A stretch of DNA of 64,000 bases from Salinicoccus roseus (GTDB taxonomy: Bacteria; Bacillota; Bacilli; Staphylococcales; Salinicoccaceae), in assembly GCF_003814515.1 (NCBI RefSeq), contig NZ_RKQJ01000002.1:248001-312000 (forward strand), given 5' to 3'. The notes under the pieces were generated by a model, which made no database searches, was not told the origin of the DNA, and saw nothing but the letters and a program-made list of their open reading frames with translations. This document shows, in pieces, positions 25,401-33,195 of the stretch (positions are counted from its first letter, which is position 1; every line of letters starts with the position of its first letter). Position numbers and translations under genes: made by a program.

Positions 25401-26030
25401 CTATAGGATTTCGGCGACAGGGGTATCTCCGCCGATGAGATAATAGAGCCTGTTCTCAGGTTTCGCATTGATGATTTCAACGAGTACGCTTGCGACATCC
25501 GCACGCGGTACTTCCCCGTAGCGTGTTTCCCCTTCATATTCATAGAAGTCCACCGAGCCTTTGCCGTCATCATTCGTCAGCCTTCCGGGCCGGAGGATGG
25601 TATATGGTACTCCGGATGCTTCAAGGTGCTCATCCGCACGGAATTTCGCATGCATGTATGGACGCATTGCATCATCCGCCTCTCTGGCTTTCTCTACACC
25701 CATGCCACTGACCATCACAAAGTGCTTCACACCATTTTCCTTGGCGAGATCGATCGATTCCATCGCACCTTCCTGGTCGATCAGGATCGTCTTGTCGGCA
25801 CCCGTCTTCGCACCGGAACCAGCCGTGAACAGCACGAGGTCGATATCTTCAAAAGCATGCGAGAAATCCTGTTCCAGGTCGCCGATGACGGTCTTTATGC
25901 CCTTTTGATGCAGAGCCTCCGCCTGCGCTTCCTTGCGTACCATTGCGACCGGATCATGCTCGCTCTCCTTCAGTTTATCAACGACCATTCTGCCGATCTG
26001 GCCATTTGCGCCAATAACCAATATTCTCAT
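25401..26030 (-). CDS. NAD(P)-binding atypical SDR (YhfK-like)
   Basis: 209 residues. Rossmann start MRILVIGANGQIGRMVVDKL with GxxGxxG, VIGDLEQD, HFVMVSGMGV and YTILRPGRLTND are typical of the NmrA/YhfK-type atypical short-chain dehydrogenases; no Tyr-xxx-Lys catalytic pair is evident. Substrate unknown. ATG 26030 is chosen over 26087 because GGAGGCGAACATGCA precedes it. A clear paralogue is present at 42484. It lies 74 bases after the FAH-family gene and may be the last gene of that transcript. Confidence 0.8.
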   Translation of the reverse strand: MRILVIGANGQIGRMVVDKLKESEHDPVAMVRKEAQAEALHQKGIKTVIGDLEQDFSHAFEDIDLVLFTAGSGAKTGADKTILIDQEGAMESIDLAKENGVKHFVMVSGMGVEKAREADDAMRPYMHAKFRADEHLEASGVPYTILRPGRLTNDDGKGSVDFYEYEGETRYGEVPRADVASVLVEIINAKPENRLYYLIGGDTPVAEIL

Positions 26031-26104
26031 TGCATGTTCGCCTCCTCGAATGTCTATGATTCCATGGTGCGCTTCATTCGGAAACAAATCAAATGGAATG
26101 CTTG

Positions 26105-26956
26105 CTACTCCGCTTCCATATATGTGGTGAGCCTGCCCAGCTGCTCGATTTCGACAGTGACCTCATCACCATCCTGAAGCCATGGCCGATGACCTTCTTC
26201 ATGACCCATGGCGACGCCTTCCGGTGTTCCCGTGAGGATGACATCTCCCGGCTTCAGCGTCATATAGTGTGAAATATAGCTGACCAGCTTCTCGCACTTG
26301 AAGATCATGTCATTCGTATTGGAATCCTGCCGGACTTCTCCATTGACGCTGCAGCTGATTCGCAGTTTATTCGGATCCTCTATTTCATCCTGCGTGACGA
26401 GATACGGACCCAAAGGACAGAACCCATCCAGGTTCTTACCCAGCAGCCACTGCACGCTTCTGAACTGGAAGGCCCGTTCGGACAGGTCGTTCGCGGCACT
26501 GTAGCCGAATATGTAGTCTTCGGCATCTTCCTCGCTGATTTCCTTGGCTTCCCTGCCGATGATGATGGCAAGTTCGGCCTCATAATCCACCTGGGAAGCT
26601 TCAGATGGGATGCCGACCGTCTCCCCGTTTCCGGACAGGCTGTTCCTGTACTTGCTGAAGAGGATCGGATGCTCCGGTACCGGCATATTCGACTCTTCTG
26701 CATGTTTCCTATAGTTCAGGCCCACACAGATGATCTTTTCAGAACAGTCTATTGCGGGGCCCAGATCCACTTTGCGGGGGTCCAGGAAGAATTCACACTC
26801 CTCCTCGAGTGCAAACTGCAGAAACTCTTCCAACCCTTTATATCTTACAATGGCTTCGATCAATGTCGGATAGGAGCCTGAGATGTCCAGGACACCTTTT
26901 TTTGTCAGTACACCTGGTTTGAGTTTTCCATCACTATAAAAAGTCAAAAGCTTCAT
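26105..26956 (-). CDS. Fumarylacetoacetate hydrolase (FAH) family enzyme
   Basis: 283 residues. The FAH fold core is clear: IICVGLNYRKHAEES, the metal ligands in VDYEAELAIIIGREAKE (Glu-x-Glu plus a later Asp), FGYSAANDLSERAFQ and GDVILTGTPEGVAMG. The family includes hydrolases, isomerases and decarboxylases of beta- or gamma-keto acids (for example FAHD1-type oxaloacetate decarboxylases). It follows the permease of the threonate-type cluster after 116 bases and has its own extended -10 promoter. A role in that pathway, perhaps decarboxylating a keto acid, is inference. ATG 26956 has GGGGGTAATTGGG before it. Confidence 0.8.
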   Translation of the reverse strand: MKLLTFYSDGKLKPGVLTKKGVLDISGSYPTLIEAIVRYKGLEEFLQFALEEECEFFLDPRKVDLGPAIDCSEKIICVGLNYRKHAEESNMPVPEHPILFSKYRNSLSGNGETVGIPSEASQVDYEAELAIIIGREAKEISEEDAEDYIFGYSAANDLSERAFQFRSVQWLLGKNLDGFCPLGPYLVTQDEIEDPNKLRISCSVNGEVRQDSNTNDMIFKCEKLVSYISHYMTLKPGDVILTGTPEGVAMGHEEGHRPWLQDGDEVTVEIEQLGRLTTYMEAE

Positions 26957-26991
26957 CCCAATTACCCCCATCAGTATATAATGTACCCAAG

Positions 26992-27027
26992 ATTATATCA
27001 CAATTTTCAAATAATTGATAAAATCAA
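26992..27027 (-). promoter_or_regulatory. Extended -10 promoter and small palindrome before the FAH gene
   Basis: On the minus strand TGATATAAT (26992-27000) is a full extended -10 element 36 bases before ATG 26956. The -35 (TATCAA) is poor. TTGATAAAATCAA (27015-27027), a 13-base palindrome, overlaps the -35 position and may be an operator. Confidence 0.45.
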
Positions 27028-27072
27028 CAATACATTTCTCTATATTGGCAGGTGTGAACATCTACTTGAATC

Positions 27073-28401
27073 CTAAAGTATAGTGATGAAATGCATGATA
27101 TAAACAAGTGTAATGCCAGTGAGCCCGGCTACGAATCCGCCAAGGGACCAGGCTTTGAGCGTTTGTGGAACCGTCAGATTACCAAACCTGTTCACAACCC
27201 AGAAACCGGAGTCGTTCGGCAATGAGAGACCGATTGCACCGGAACAGATGGCAAGGGCCAGAAGAACTGGTGAAACGGCAAGTTCTGCAACTTGAGGTCC
27301 GAGTATACTTGAAGTCGTGACAAGCGCCACTGTTGCAGACCCAAGTGATGCCCTGAGTATCTGGGTGAATATGAAAGCGAGGAGTAGAATATGTATATTC
27401 CAACTTGTCATCATTTCAATAAGGTAGTCTCCCATTCCACTCGCATTGATTACCGCTCCAAAAGCACCACCGGCGCCCGTGATCAGTAGGATACTCCCGG
27501 CATCCTGCATGGATTTATTGAATTGGACTTTGTATTCTCCGGCGATATACGGCTTTAGCACAAGCAATGACACGAGCACTGCGATGAGGAGCGCAACGTT
27601 CTTGTCACCGACAAACGCAAAGAATGCTGCCAGAGGGTTCTCCGGTATGAAGAGTTGCGCTACTGTATTGCTCAGTATCAGCACAATCGGTAACGCAATC
27701 AGACCGAACGAGAGGCTTTTGGTGATTTCTTTTCCATTTGGCCGTTCATCTGTTTCTTCTTGGACTTCTTCCATTTCATCTTCAATTTCTTCTGTCTTTA
27801 TCCTTTTACCGATGAACATCCCGTAACCATACCCACCAACGAGTGTGGCGATGACTGCGACGAATATTCCCATCATCAGGAATATACCGAGGTCCACCCC
27901 GATATTCTCCGCCACAACAAGGGGGCCTGGTGTCGGAATGACCATGCTGTGTGAAACGATCAGTCCAACGGCTAAAGCGGTTACAAATGTGATTTTGGCG
28001 ATCCCCGTTTTTTTGGTCAAACTTTTGATCACCTTGTTCAGGATGACAAATGCTGCATCAAAGAAGACGGGGATGGAAACTATGGACCCCGTCAGTGCCA
28101 ATCCTGCCGGGGATTTCTTGACCCCTGTGATGGAAAGGATGCCTTCGGCAATCTTCTCCACTGCTCCTGATTTTGCCAGGAACTGCCCAAAGACAATTCC
28201 AAGTCCGATCAGTATACCTACTCCGGCCAATGTATTACCGAAGCCTTCTGCAATGATGGACGAGGCTTCAGCAATCGGTATCTGCACAGCCAAGGCAAGA
28301 CCAAACGATGTGATCAACAATGCGATGAAGGGCTCCAGCTTAAATTTCAAAATCAGAAGAAACAGTACAGCCAGTGCCAAAATGAATAGTATCATCAACA
28401 T
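27073..28401 (-). CDS. GntP-family permease of the threonate/erythronate-type cluster
   Basis: 442 residues, about twelve helices with the GntP-family marks LILKFKLEPFIALLITS, VSHSMVIPTPGPLVVAENIGVDLG, RASLGSATVALVTTSS and LSLPNDSGFWVVNRFG. It is clearly diverged from the gntP at 18341. It begins four bases after the kinase gene, so it is cotranscribed with otnK and ltnD; the substrate is probably the four-carbon acid those enzymes use (L-threonate or D-erythronate). A central acidic loop (EEIEDEMEEVQEETDE) is unusual but within the cytoplasmic loop. Confidence 0.85.
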   Translation of the reverse strand: MLMILFILALAVLFLLILKFKLEPFIALLITSFGLALAVQIPIAEASSIIAEGFGNTLAGVGILIGLGIVFGQFLAKSGAVEKIAEGILSITGVKKSPAGLALTGSIVSIPVFFDAAFVILNKVIKSLTKKTGIAKITFVTALAVGLIVSHSMVIPTPGPLVVAENIGVDLGIFLMMGIFVAVIATLVGGYGYGMFIGKRIKTEEIEDEMEEVQEETDERPNGKEITKSLSFGLIALPIVLILSNTVAQLFIPENPLAAFFAFVGDKNVALLIAVLVSLLVLKPYIAGEYKVQFNKSMQDAGSILLITGAGGAFGAVINASGMGDYLIEMMTSWNIHILLLAFIFTQILRASLGSATVALVTTSSILGPQVAELAVSPVLLALAICSGAIGLSLPNDSGFWVVNRFGNLTVPQTLKAWSLGGFVAGLTGITLVYIMHFITIL

Positions 28402-28405
28402 ACGC

Positions 28406-29791
28406 CTATTCTCCCCTATCCAATTTATTATATACGCTATACAATGTTTCTACGCCACCGACATTGCCTGGGAAGACGATGTAGGGCATATTTGGATACT
28501 TCGCTTCAGCCATCGTTTTCCATACAGGAATTCCTTTATCCGCTTGACCGAGTACCCGCGCTTTTCTCACATTAAGTCCGATCGTCGCCACATCACTTGA
28601 TGTGATTCCACCTTTTGCAATGATGAACCTTGGCTTCACATCAAGTGTCGAGACGATTTCGACGAGGCTTTCCGAAATCCGCTTGGATATTTCAAGACTT
28701 TCAAACTTATCGTCAGTGCTGATCAGTTTACGGGAGGTATATATCACTACGTTCCTGCCGCCATTAATCTGCTCCTCGACATGCTTTCTGATGGTATGGA
28801 TATATTCTTTCAGTTCTTCAGCATCCTTGACCCTGTCCACTTCGAATTCAAGGGGTATGATGCTTGAATGATCCAGCAGATGCTTGAGCTGCTGGGTCGT
28901 CTTCTCGACATGCGACCCGACAACGATGATGCCGCCATGTCCATCCTGTTTATCTGCAATTTCATCTGCTTGGAGTACCTCTCCTGGCGTCGCACAGATC
29001 GATTTCACAAAGGAGGCTGCCGTACGGAAGATGAATTTTCTGTCTTCCCTGTTGAGATAATCCATAAGCACAGAGGTGAAGAATGCAAGATCATTGTCAT
29101 GGACTGCATCCACTACAACCGAATCGAAGTTCGACAATGAGTCAAAGAACTCGAGAAGCTGGGCATCGTCACACCCTCTCAACATATCGAGGTCGATATG
29201 CTTCACTTCATCAACGGACACTGCCCCTTCACTCTTCTCTGCGACATACCCGGCCATTGTTCCAGCACTGAATCCGAATGTCGAATCGTTTGCGAATTCA
29301 CTCTCATTTACAGGAACGAACTGGTCACCTTCCTGCAGGTAATGCACGCCACCGTAAGTATAACGGCCGCCTTCGAAGAAGGCTGGTATATGAAATACCG
29401 CATCAAATCCGCCTTCGCTGGCTTCATCTATCGTTTTAGGCTCTATATATGAATGTCCCCTCAATGTGGAATCACCCCTGCTGATTACAAGGTAGGGCTG
29501 CTCGAGCTCTTTTGAAACTTTATCAAGAACTTCGATAATATCCTTGTGTACAGCAATCGTCTTCTCCTCGGTAAATGCCCTTGAGTTGGTCATGATGTAG
29601 AACATGTTGTTGTCCGACATGAACCCGTCCCTGACCAGTGCTTCGTCCCAAGCAGTGTAGACGTTCAGGTCTTTGACCGTCTGAGTACCCGTCGGATCAT
29701 CATCGAGCACGACCACTTTATAGTTAAAGTTTTCGAAATCCCTTTCCGGATTGCAGTCCGGAACGTCTTTAAGAAGCTCTTTATCCATCAT
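28406..29791 (-). CDS. otnK: Four-carbon acid sugar kinase (DUF1537, OtnK/DtnK family)
   Basis: 461 residues, a two-domain DUF1537 kinase. N-terminal substrate part: VVLDDDPTGTQTVKDL (Asp-rich motif) and SRGDSTLRGH; C-terminal nucleotide part: FIIAKGGITSSDVA and FPGNVGG. Members phosphorylate 3-oxo-tetronate or D-threonate. Its neighbour is an LtnD/DenD-like dehydrogenase, so 3-oxo-tetronate 4-kinase is the better guess. The expected next enzyme, aldolase-type decarboxylase OtnC, and the isomerase OtnI are not found nearby. ATG 29791 is eight bases after GGGAGG; a GTG at 29797 would be too close. Confidence 0.85.
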   Translation of the reverse strand: MMDKELLKDVPDCNPERDFENFNYKVVVLDDDPTGTQTVKDLNVYTAWDEALVRDGFMSDNNMFYIMTNSRAFTEEKTIAVHKDIIEVLDKVSKELEQPYLVISRGDSTLRGHSYIEPKTIDEASEGGFDAVFHIPAFFEGGRYTYGGVHYLQEGDQFVPVNESEFANDSTFGFSAGTMAGYVAEKSEGAVSVDEVKHIDLDMLRGCDDAQLLEFFDSLSNFDSVVVDAVHDNDLAFFTSVLMDYLNREDRKFIFRTAASFVKSICATPGEVLQADEIADKQDGHGGIIVVGSHVEKTTQQLKHLLDHSSIIPLEFEVDRVKDAEELKEYIHTIRKHVEEQINGGRNVVIYTSRKLISTDDKFESLEISKRISESLVEIVSTLDVKPRFIIAKGGITSSDVATIGLNVRKARVLGQADKGIPVWKTMAEAKYPNMPYIVFPGNVGGVETLYSVYNKLDRGE

Positions 29792-29797
29792 ATTCAC

Positions 29798-30673
29798 CTA
29801 CCTCCCATTTATTCTTTCGATATACTTGATGATTCCTGAATGGTCGTTCATTCCGTTTCCATTTATGATTTCGGATTTATACATTTCCTTGACCATATTC
29901 GTCAATGGGAGGGTGATCTGTTCCTGGTCGCTTGTTGAAGTCACATTATGGAGATCTTTGAAATTGATGTTGATTGTACCGCCCGCCTTATAATCCTCAT
30001 CAATCATTTTAGGAAACTTCGCTTCCATGACATTCGAACCGGCCAGGCCGTTCCTGATTGCCTCAAACATGGCTTCAAGGTCTATATCAAAGTTTTTGGC
30101 CAGTACGACAGCTTCTGCCAGCGCTGCAATATTCGTGTTGACGATAATCTGGTTGGCAAGTTTTACGGTACTTCCCGCTCCAACATCACCCACCCTGATG
30201 ACTGATTTGGACATCGGCTCAACGACTGCTTTCAAACTGTTAAAGTGGTCCGCACTGCACCCCATCATCACTGACAGTTCACCGGTTATCGCCAACGGCT
30301 CTCCGCCACTGACAGGTGCATCAGCAAAAATGACGTGCTTCGCTTCGAGAATCCCGTTGATTTCAATGGAATCCGTTGGAGCCAAAGAGCTCATATCAAT
30401 GACCATCTGTCCTTCTTTAAGATGTGGATACAGTGCATCCTCAGATTTGAACAGCACCTCTTTCACTATGGCACCATTGGGCAGCATCGTTATGATGGCA
30501 TCCGCACGCTCTGCCATCTCCTGCAGAGAACCCACAGATGTAGCACCCTGTTCCACCACCCGTGCTTCCGCCTCCTTGTTTACATCATTTACAAACACTG
30601 TATGCCTATGACCCAATAAGTTCTTGACCATTGGTGCGCCCATGATCCCCAGGCCGATAAAACCAATATTCAC
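29798..30673 (-). CDS. Beta-hydroxyacid dehydrogenase, LtnD/DenD-like
   Basis: 291 residues, 3-hydroxyisobutyrate dehydrogenase family. Visible: nucleotide loop IGFIGLGIMGAPM (3-15), substrate-binding DAPVSGGEPLA (about 121-131), catalytic Lys in GAGSTVKLANQ (about 172), and a C-terminal helical domain. With a DUF1537 kinase next to it, oxidation of L-threonate or D-erythronate to an oxo-tetronate is most likely; tartronate-semialdehyde reductase (GarR) is the main alternative. Starts with GTG after AAAGGAGAG. It is the first gene of its operon, divergent from the GntR regulator, with a near-perfect cre box 15 bases before the start. Confidence 0.8.
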   Translation of the reverse strand: MNIGFIGLGIMGAPMVKNLLGHRHTVFVNDVNKEAEARVVEQGATSVGSLQEMAERADAIITMLPNGAIVKEVLFKSEDALYPHLKEGQMVIDMSSLAPTDSIEINGILEAKHVIFADAPVSGGEPLAITGELSVMMGCSADHFNSLKAVVEPMSKSVIRVGDVGAGSTVKLANQIIVNTNIAALAEAVVLAKNFDIDLEAMFEAIRNGLAGSNVMEAKFPKMIDEDYKAGGTININFKDLHNVTSTSDQEQITLPLTNMVKEMYKSEIINGNGMNDHSGIIKYIERINGR

Positions 30674-30687
30674 AATAATCTCTCCTT

Positions 30688-30741
30688 TGAAAACGTTTAC
30701 TGAACTTATTGTATACTAAAATATTATAAATGTATACATTT
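30688..30741. promoter_or_regulatory. Divergent control region: cre box and two GTATAC operators
   Basis: TGAAAACGTTTACT (30688-30701) matches the CcpA cre consensus at 13 of 14 positions. AAATGTATACATTT (30728-30741) is a perfect 14-base palindrome, and a second GTATAC lies at 30711-30716, 21 bases away, that is two helical turns. These boxes fit GntR/FCD-type operators and lie between ltnD (minus) and the GntR gene (plus). Confidence 0.65.
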
Positions 30742-30785
30742 AAAAGCGGGATATTTACTGTATAATGATTTTCGAGGTGGGAACT

Positions 30786-31379
30786 ATGAGTAGAAATATA
30801 TCTTTATATGAAAAGATCCGGGAAGACATCCTTAACCGGCGGTTCGATGAAGAGGAAAAGTTGACCGAAGTGAAATTGGCCAAACTCTATGGTGTCAGCA
30901 GGACACCAATCAGAGAGGTGCTCAAACAACTTGAGTTCGAGTATCTGATCAAAAATGGACATATATATAAACCTTCTCCAGAAGACTACAGAAACCTCTT
31001 CGAGATGCGTATCCTGATTGAAACACATGCTGTAGAGAAAGCTGTGCTGCTTTATGGAAAAGAAGATATGAATGCTCTAAAGCAATCAATAGAAAGGGCA
31101 AAGGAAGGACCGGAAGAAGAAACCTTGTCGGCTAATAAATTCTTCCATGAAAAACTGGTGGAAGCCATCCGGAACCCGTTCCTCTCGGAAACATATGAGC
31201 GGCTCAATTCGGTCATCTACTTCTTCAGTAGAACAGTAGTGGAAAAACAGCGGCCGAACCTCATTGAAGAGCACGAGGAAGTTGTGGAGGCGATCGAGGA
31301 GCGTAATGGAGAGAAGGCAAAGAGGCTTATCCGCCTACATCTGGAAAAGGACCTTGAGTTTACCCTCTATTATATGTAA
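30786..31379 (+). CDS. GntR-family regulator, FCD subfamily
   Basis: 197 residues. N-terminal winged helix (about 1-65): LYEKIREDILNRRF, LTEVKLAKLYGVSRTPIREVL with the recognition helix. C-terminal all-helical FCD ligand-binding domain: FEMRILIETHAVEKA, FHEKLVEAIRNPF, EHEEVVEAIEERN and RLHLEKDLEF, where the Asp/His residues that bind a metal or carboxylate can be seen. ATG 30786 follows GAGGTGGGAACT. Divergent from ltnD-otnK-permease; it probably represses them and itself via the GTATAC boxes. The same TGTATACA core overlaps the gntK promoter, so it may control gntK too. Confidence 0.85.
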   Translation: MSRNISLYEKIREDILNRRFDEEEKLTEVKLAKLYGVSRTPIREVLKQLEFEYLIKNGHIYKPSPEDYRNLFEMRILIETHAVEKAVLLYGKEDMNALKQSIERAKEGPEEETLSANKFFHEKLVEAIRNPFLSETYERLNSVIYFFSRTVVEKQRPNLIEEHEEVVEAIEERNGEKAKRLIRLHLEKDLEFTLYYM

Positions 31380-31380
31380 A

Positions 31381-31407
31381 AGGGGCCGGAATTAAATTCC
31401 GGCCCCT
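31381..31407. terminator. Bidirectional terminator between gntR and MFS gene
   Basis: Perfect inverted repeat AGGGGCCGGAATT / AATTCCGGCCCCT flanked by A and T runs between convergent genes. Confidence 0.85.
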
Positions 31408-31424
31408 TCTTCTTAAATCTTCAT

Positions 31425-32627
31425 CTATTTCAAGTTCTGTTGCGACATATGCTTCTCGGCACTCTCATGACGACCGTAGACGAAATGGAATATACCCATC
31501 GCAATGAGCACGGAAATGACGAGGAACTGATAGAGCCCGCCATAACCGAGTGATGGAACAAGGAATCCAAGGAAGAATGGCCCAAATCCCAAGCCTATTT
31601 CAAGCATGATGAAATATGTGCTGGTCGCAAGCCCTACGTTCTCCCGGGAAGCCAGGTTGACACAGACAGTCTGGGCAATGGACTGGAAGTTTCCGTAACC
31701 GAAACCGATGAGGACGCTGGAAGCCAGGAGGACCAGCCCCGTCGTGGCACTTCCAAGCATGAAGAATCCTATTGCCATCAGTATGAATGCAGGATACAGG
31801 ACGATGTTGGCGCCTTTCTGGTCCATCAGTTTACCTGTAAATGGACGCGTCAATGTAATGGATACTGCATAGACGATGAAGAAGAAACTTGCTGCAGTCA
31901 CGAGATTCACTTCCTGTGCATACATGTTCAGGAAGGACAGCACGCCTGCGTACGCAAGGCCCATGAATAGAATTGAGAAGCCCATCGGCAGTGCATCGCG
32001 GTCGACCATCTTGAAACCCTTTACAGTCGGCTTCATTGGACGTTTGATGTTGTTCGTGCGGATCATCGGAATGGTCATGGCCACAATCAGCACCAGCACT
32101 AAAACAATCAGCAGCATCATGCTGTATGGAATCATACCTGCCAACAGGAAACCGAGAAATGGGCCGATTGCCGAGCCGAGTACAAAACTCAGGCTGAAGT
32201 AGCTGATGCCCTCTCCCCTGCGATTTTCAGGAACTGATATGGTCGCCAGTGTATTGAGTGCAGTACTGATCAGACCGGTCGCAAAACCATTGAGGAAACG
32301 CGTGATGATGAGCAGCGACAAGCCGCCATCAATGAAATAAAGGACATATGTTGCAAAGAACATGATTGTTCCTATATATAGGAGGCGCCGTGCCCCCAAG
32401 CGGTTGATCTGCTGACCGGTCAGCGCACGTCCCACGAGAACCCCTATTATGAAAATGCTTGCTACGAGACCCGCCGTGCTCGCGGAAGCATTGTAATTGT
32501 CGATTGCAAAACTCCCAATCGTGACCATTGAGACATACATGGCGAACATGATGATGAAATGGTACATGAATATGACGATAAATTCCTTTGTCCAGATTCC
32601 ATCATTTGAATAATCTTTATTCTGCAA
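31425..32627 (-). CDS. MFS transporter (12-helix, drug-efflux type)
   Basis: 400 residues with twelve predicted helices; the loop GQQINRLGARRLLYIG (about 72-87) is the MFS signature between helices 2 and 3, repeated in weaker form as GKLMDQKGANIVLYP in the second half. Substrate unknown. It starts with TTG, seven bases after a strong GGGAGGTG; no ATG fits. It is encoded 14 bases after a MarR regulator whose promoter carries a perfect palindrome, the usual layout of a MarR-controlled exporter induced by a toxic compound. Confidence 0.8.
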   Translation of the reverse strand: MQNKDYSNDGIWTKEFIVIFMYHFIIMFAMYVSMVTIGSFAIDNYNASASTAGLVASIFIIGVLVGRALTGQQINRLGARRLLYIGTIMFFATYVLYFIDGGLSLLIITRFLNGFATGLISTALNTLATISVPENRRGEGISYFSLSFVLGSAIGPFLGFLLAGMIPYSMMLLIVLVLVLIVAMTIPMIRTNNIKRPMKPTVKGFKMVDRDALPMGFSILFMGLAYAGVLSFLNMYAQEVNLVTAASFFFIVYAVSITLTRPFTGKLMDQKGANIVLYPAFILMAIGFFMLGSATTGLVLLASSVLIGFGYGNFQSIAQTVCVNLASRENVGLATSTYFIMLEIGLGFGPFFLGFLVPSLGYGGLYQFLVISVLIAMGIFHFVYGRHESAEKHMSQQNLK

Positions 32628-32641
32628 AGCAGCACACCTCC

Positions 32642-33049
32642 CTATATATTCATTCTTCTGAGTGACATGATCAATTCTTCGACCTCTTCGATTTCAAAAT
32701 CCTCCAGCACCTCCCGCTGCATATGATTCATCTTATCGCTGACTTCGTCAAAAAGATGCTTTCCTTTTTCCGTCATCGTCAAATACTTGATGCGGCGATC
32801 CTCACCCGGGGTGGACTCGATAAGATCGAGTTCAAGCAGATGCTTGATCACTTTCGTCGCCGTAGGCTTCTCGATTCCCCGCCGCCGGCTCACATCGACG
32901 GAAGTCGTCTTGCCTTTCTTTGCGATGTCCTTCAGTATCAGCCACTGTGAGCTGTAGAGATTATAAGTAGACAGGATGCTGTTTGCCCGATTGATATAAG
33001 GGCGGTGTATTGCCATATAGGCATCAAAAAATTCCTGTTCGATACGCAC
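32642..33049 (-). CDS. MarR-family regulator
   Basis: 135 residues. Winged helix core SSQWLILKDIAKKGKTTSVDV, recognition helix around RGIEKPTATKVIKHLLELDLI, wing STPGEDRRIKYLTMTEKG. Dimerisation helices at both ends. Starts with GTG after GGAGTGATCCG. It precedes an MFS exporter in the same transcript. A 17-base palindrome lies across the start of transcription, so it most likely represses its own operon and releases it upon ligand binding. Confidence 0.9.
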   Translation of the reverse strand: MRIEQEFFDAYMAIHRPYINRANSILSTYNLYSSQWLILKDIAKKGKTTSVDVSRRRGIEKPTATKVIKHLLELDLIESTPGEDRRIKYLTMTEKGKHLFDEVSDKMNHMQREVLEDFEIEEVEELIMSLRRMNI

Positions 33050-33065
33050 CGGATCACTCCTTTGG

Positions 33066-33128
33066 TTAGTTAGACTAACTAATTATATGGGGTATCTGTA
33101 ATCAAGTCAATGAGTGTAAACGGTTACT
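33066..33128 (-). promoter_or_regulatory. marR promoter, MarR operator and cre-like box
   Basis: On the minus strand TTGACT (33105-33110), 17 bases, TATAAT (33082-33087). TTAGTTAGACTAACTAA (33066-33082), a perfect palindrome around a central base, directly follows the -10. TGTAAACGGTTACT (33115-33128) upstream of the -35 matches cre at 13 of 14 positions; a weaker copy, TGGAAACGTTTACT, lies at 33146-33159. Confidence 0.7.
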
Positions 33129-33175
33129 TCAAATAAGATTTCCATTGGAAACGTTTACTTATACATCATTAAAAA

Positions 33176-33195
33176 AACCGGCTCATTTGCCGGTT
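33176..33195 (-). terminator. Terminator of the LacI-family gene
   Basis: AACCGGC / GCCGGTT stem with a 6-nt loop and TTTTTTT on the minus strand; it overlaps the stop codon of the gene. Confidence 0.8.

Noticed and set aside
30688-30741. The cre-like box as a LacI-type operator for the nearby LacI regulator
   Set aside because: The LacI gene is 3 kb away and has its own palindrome (ACTAAATCGTTTTAGT) of a different sequence; CcpA fits the consensus better.
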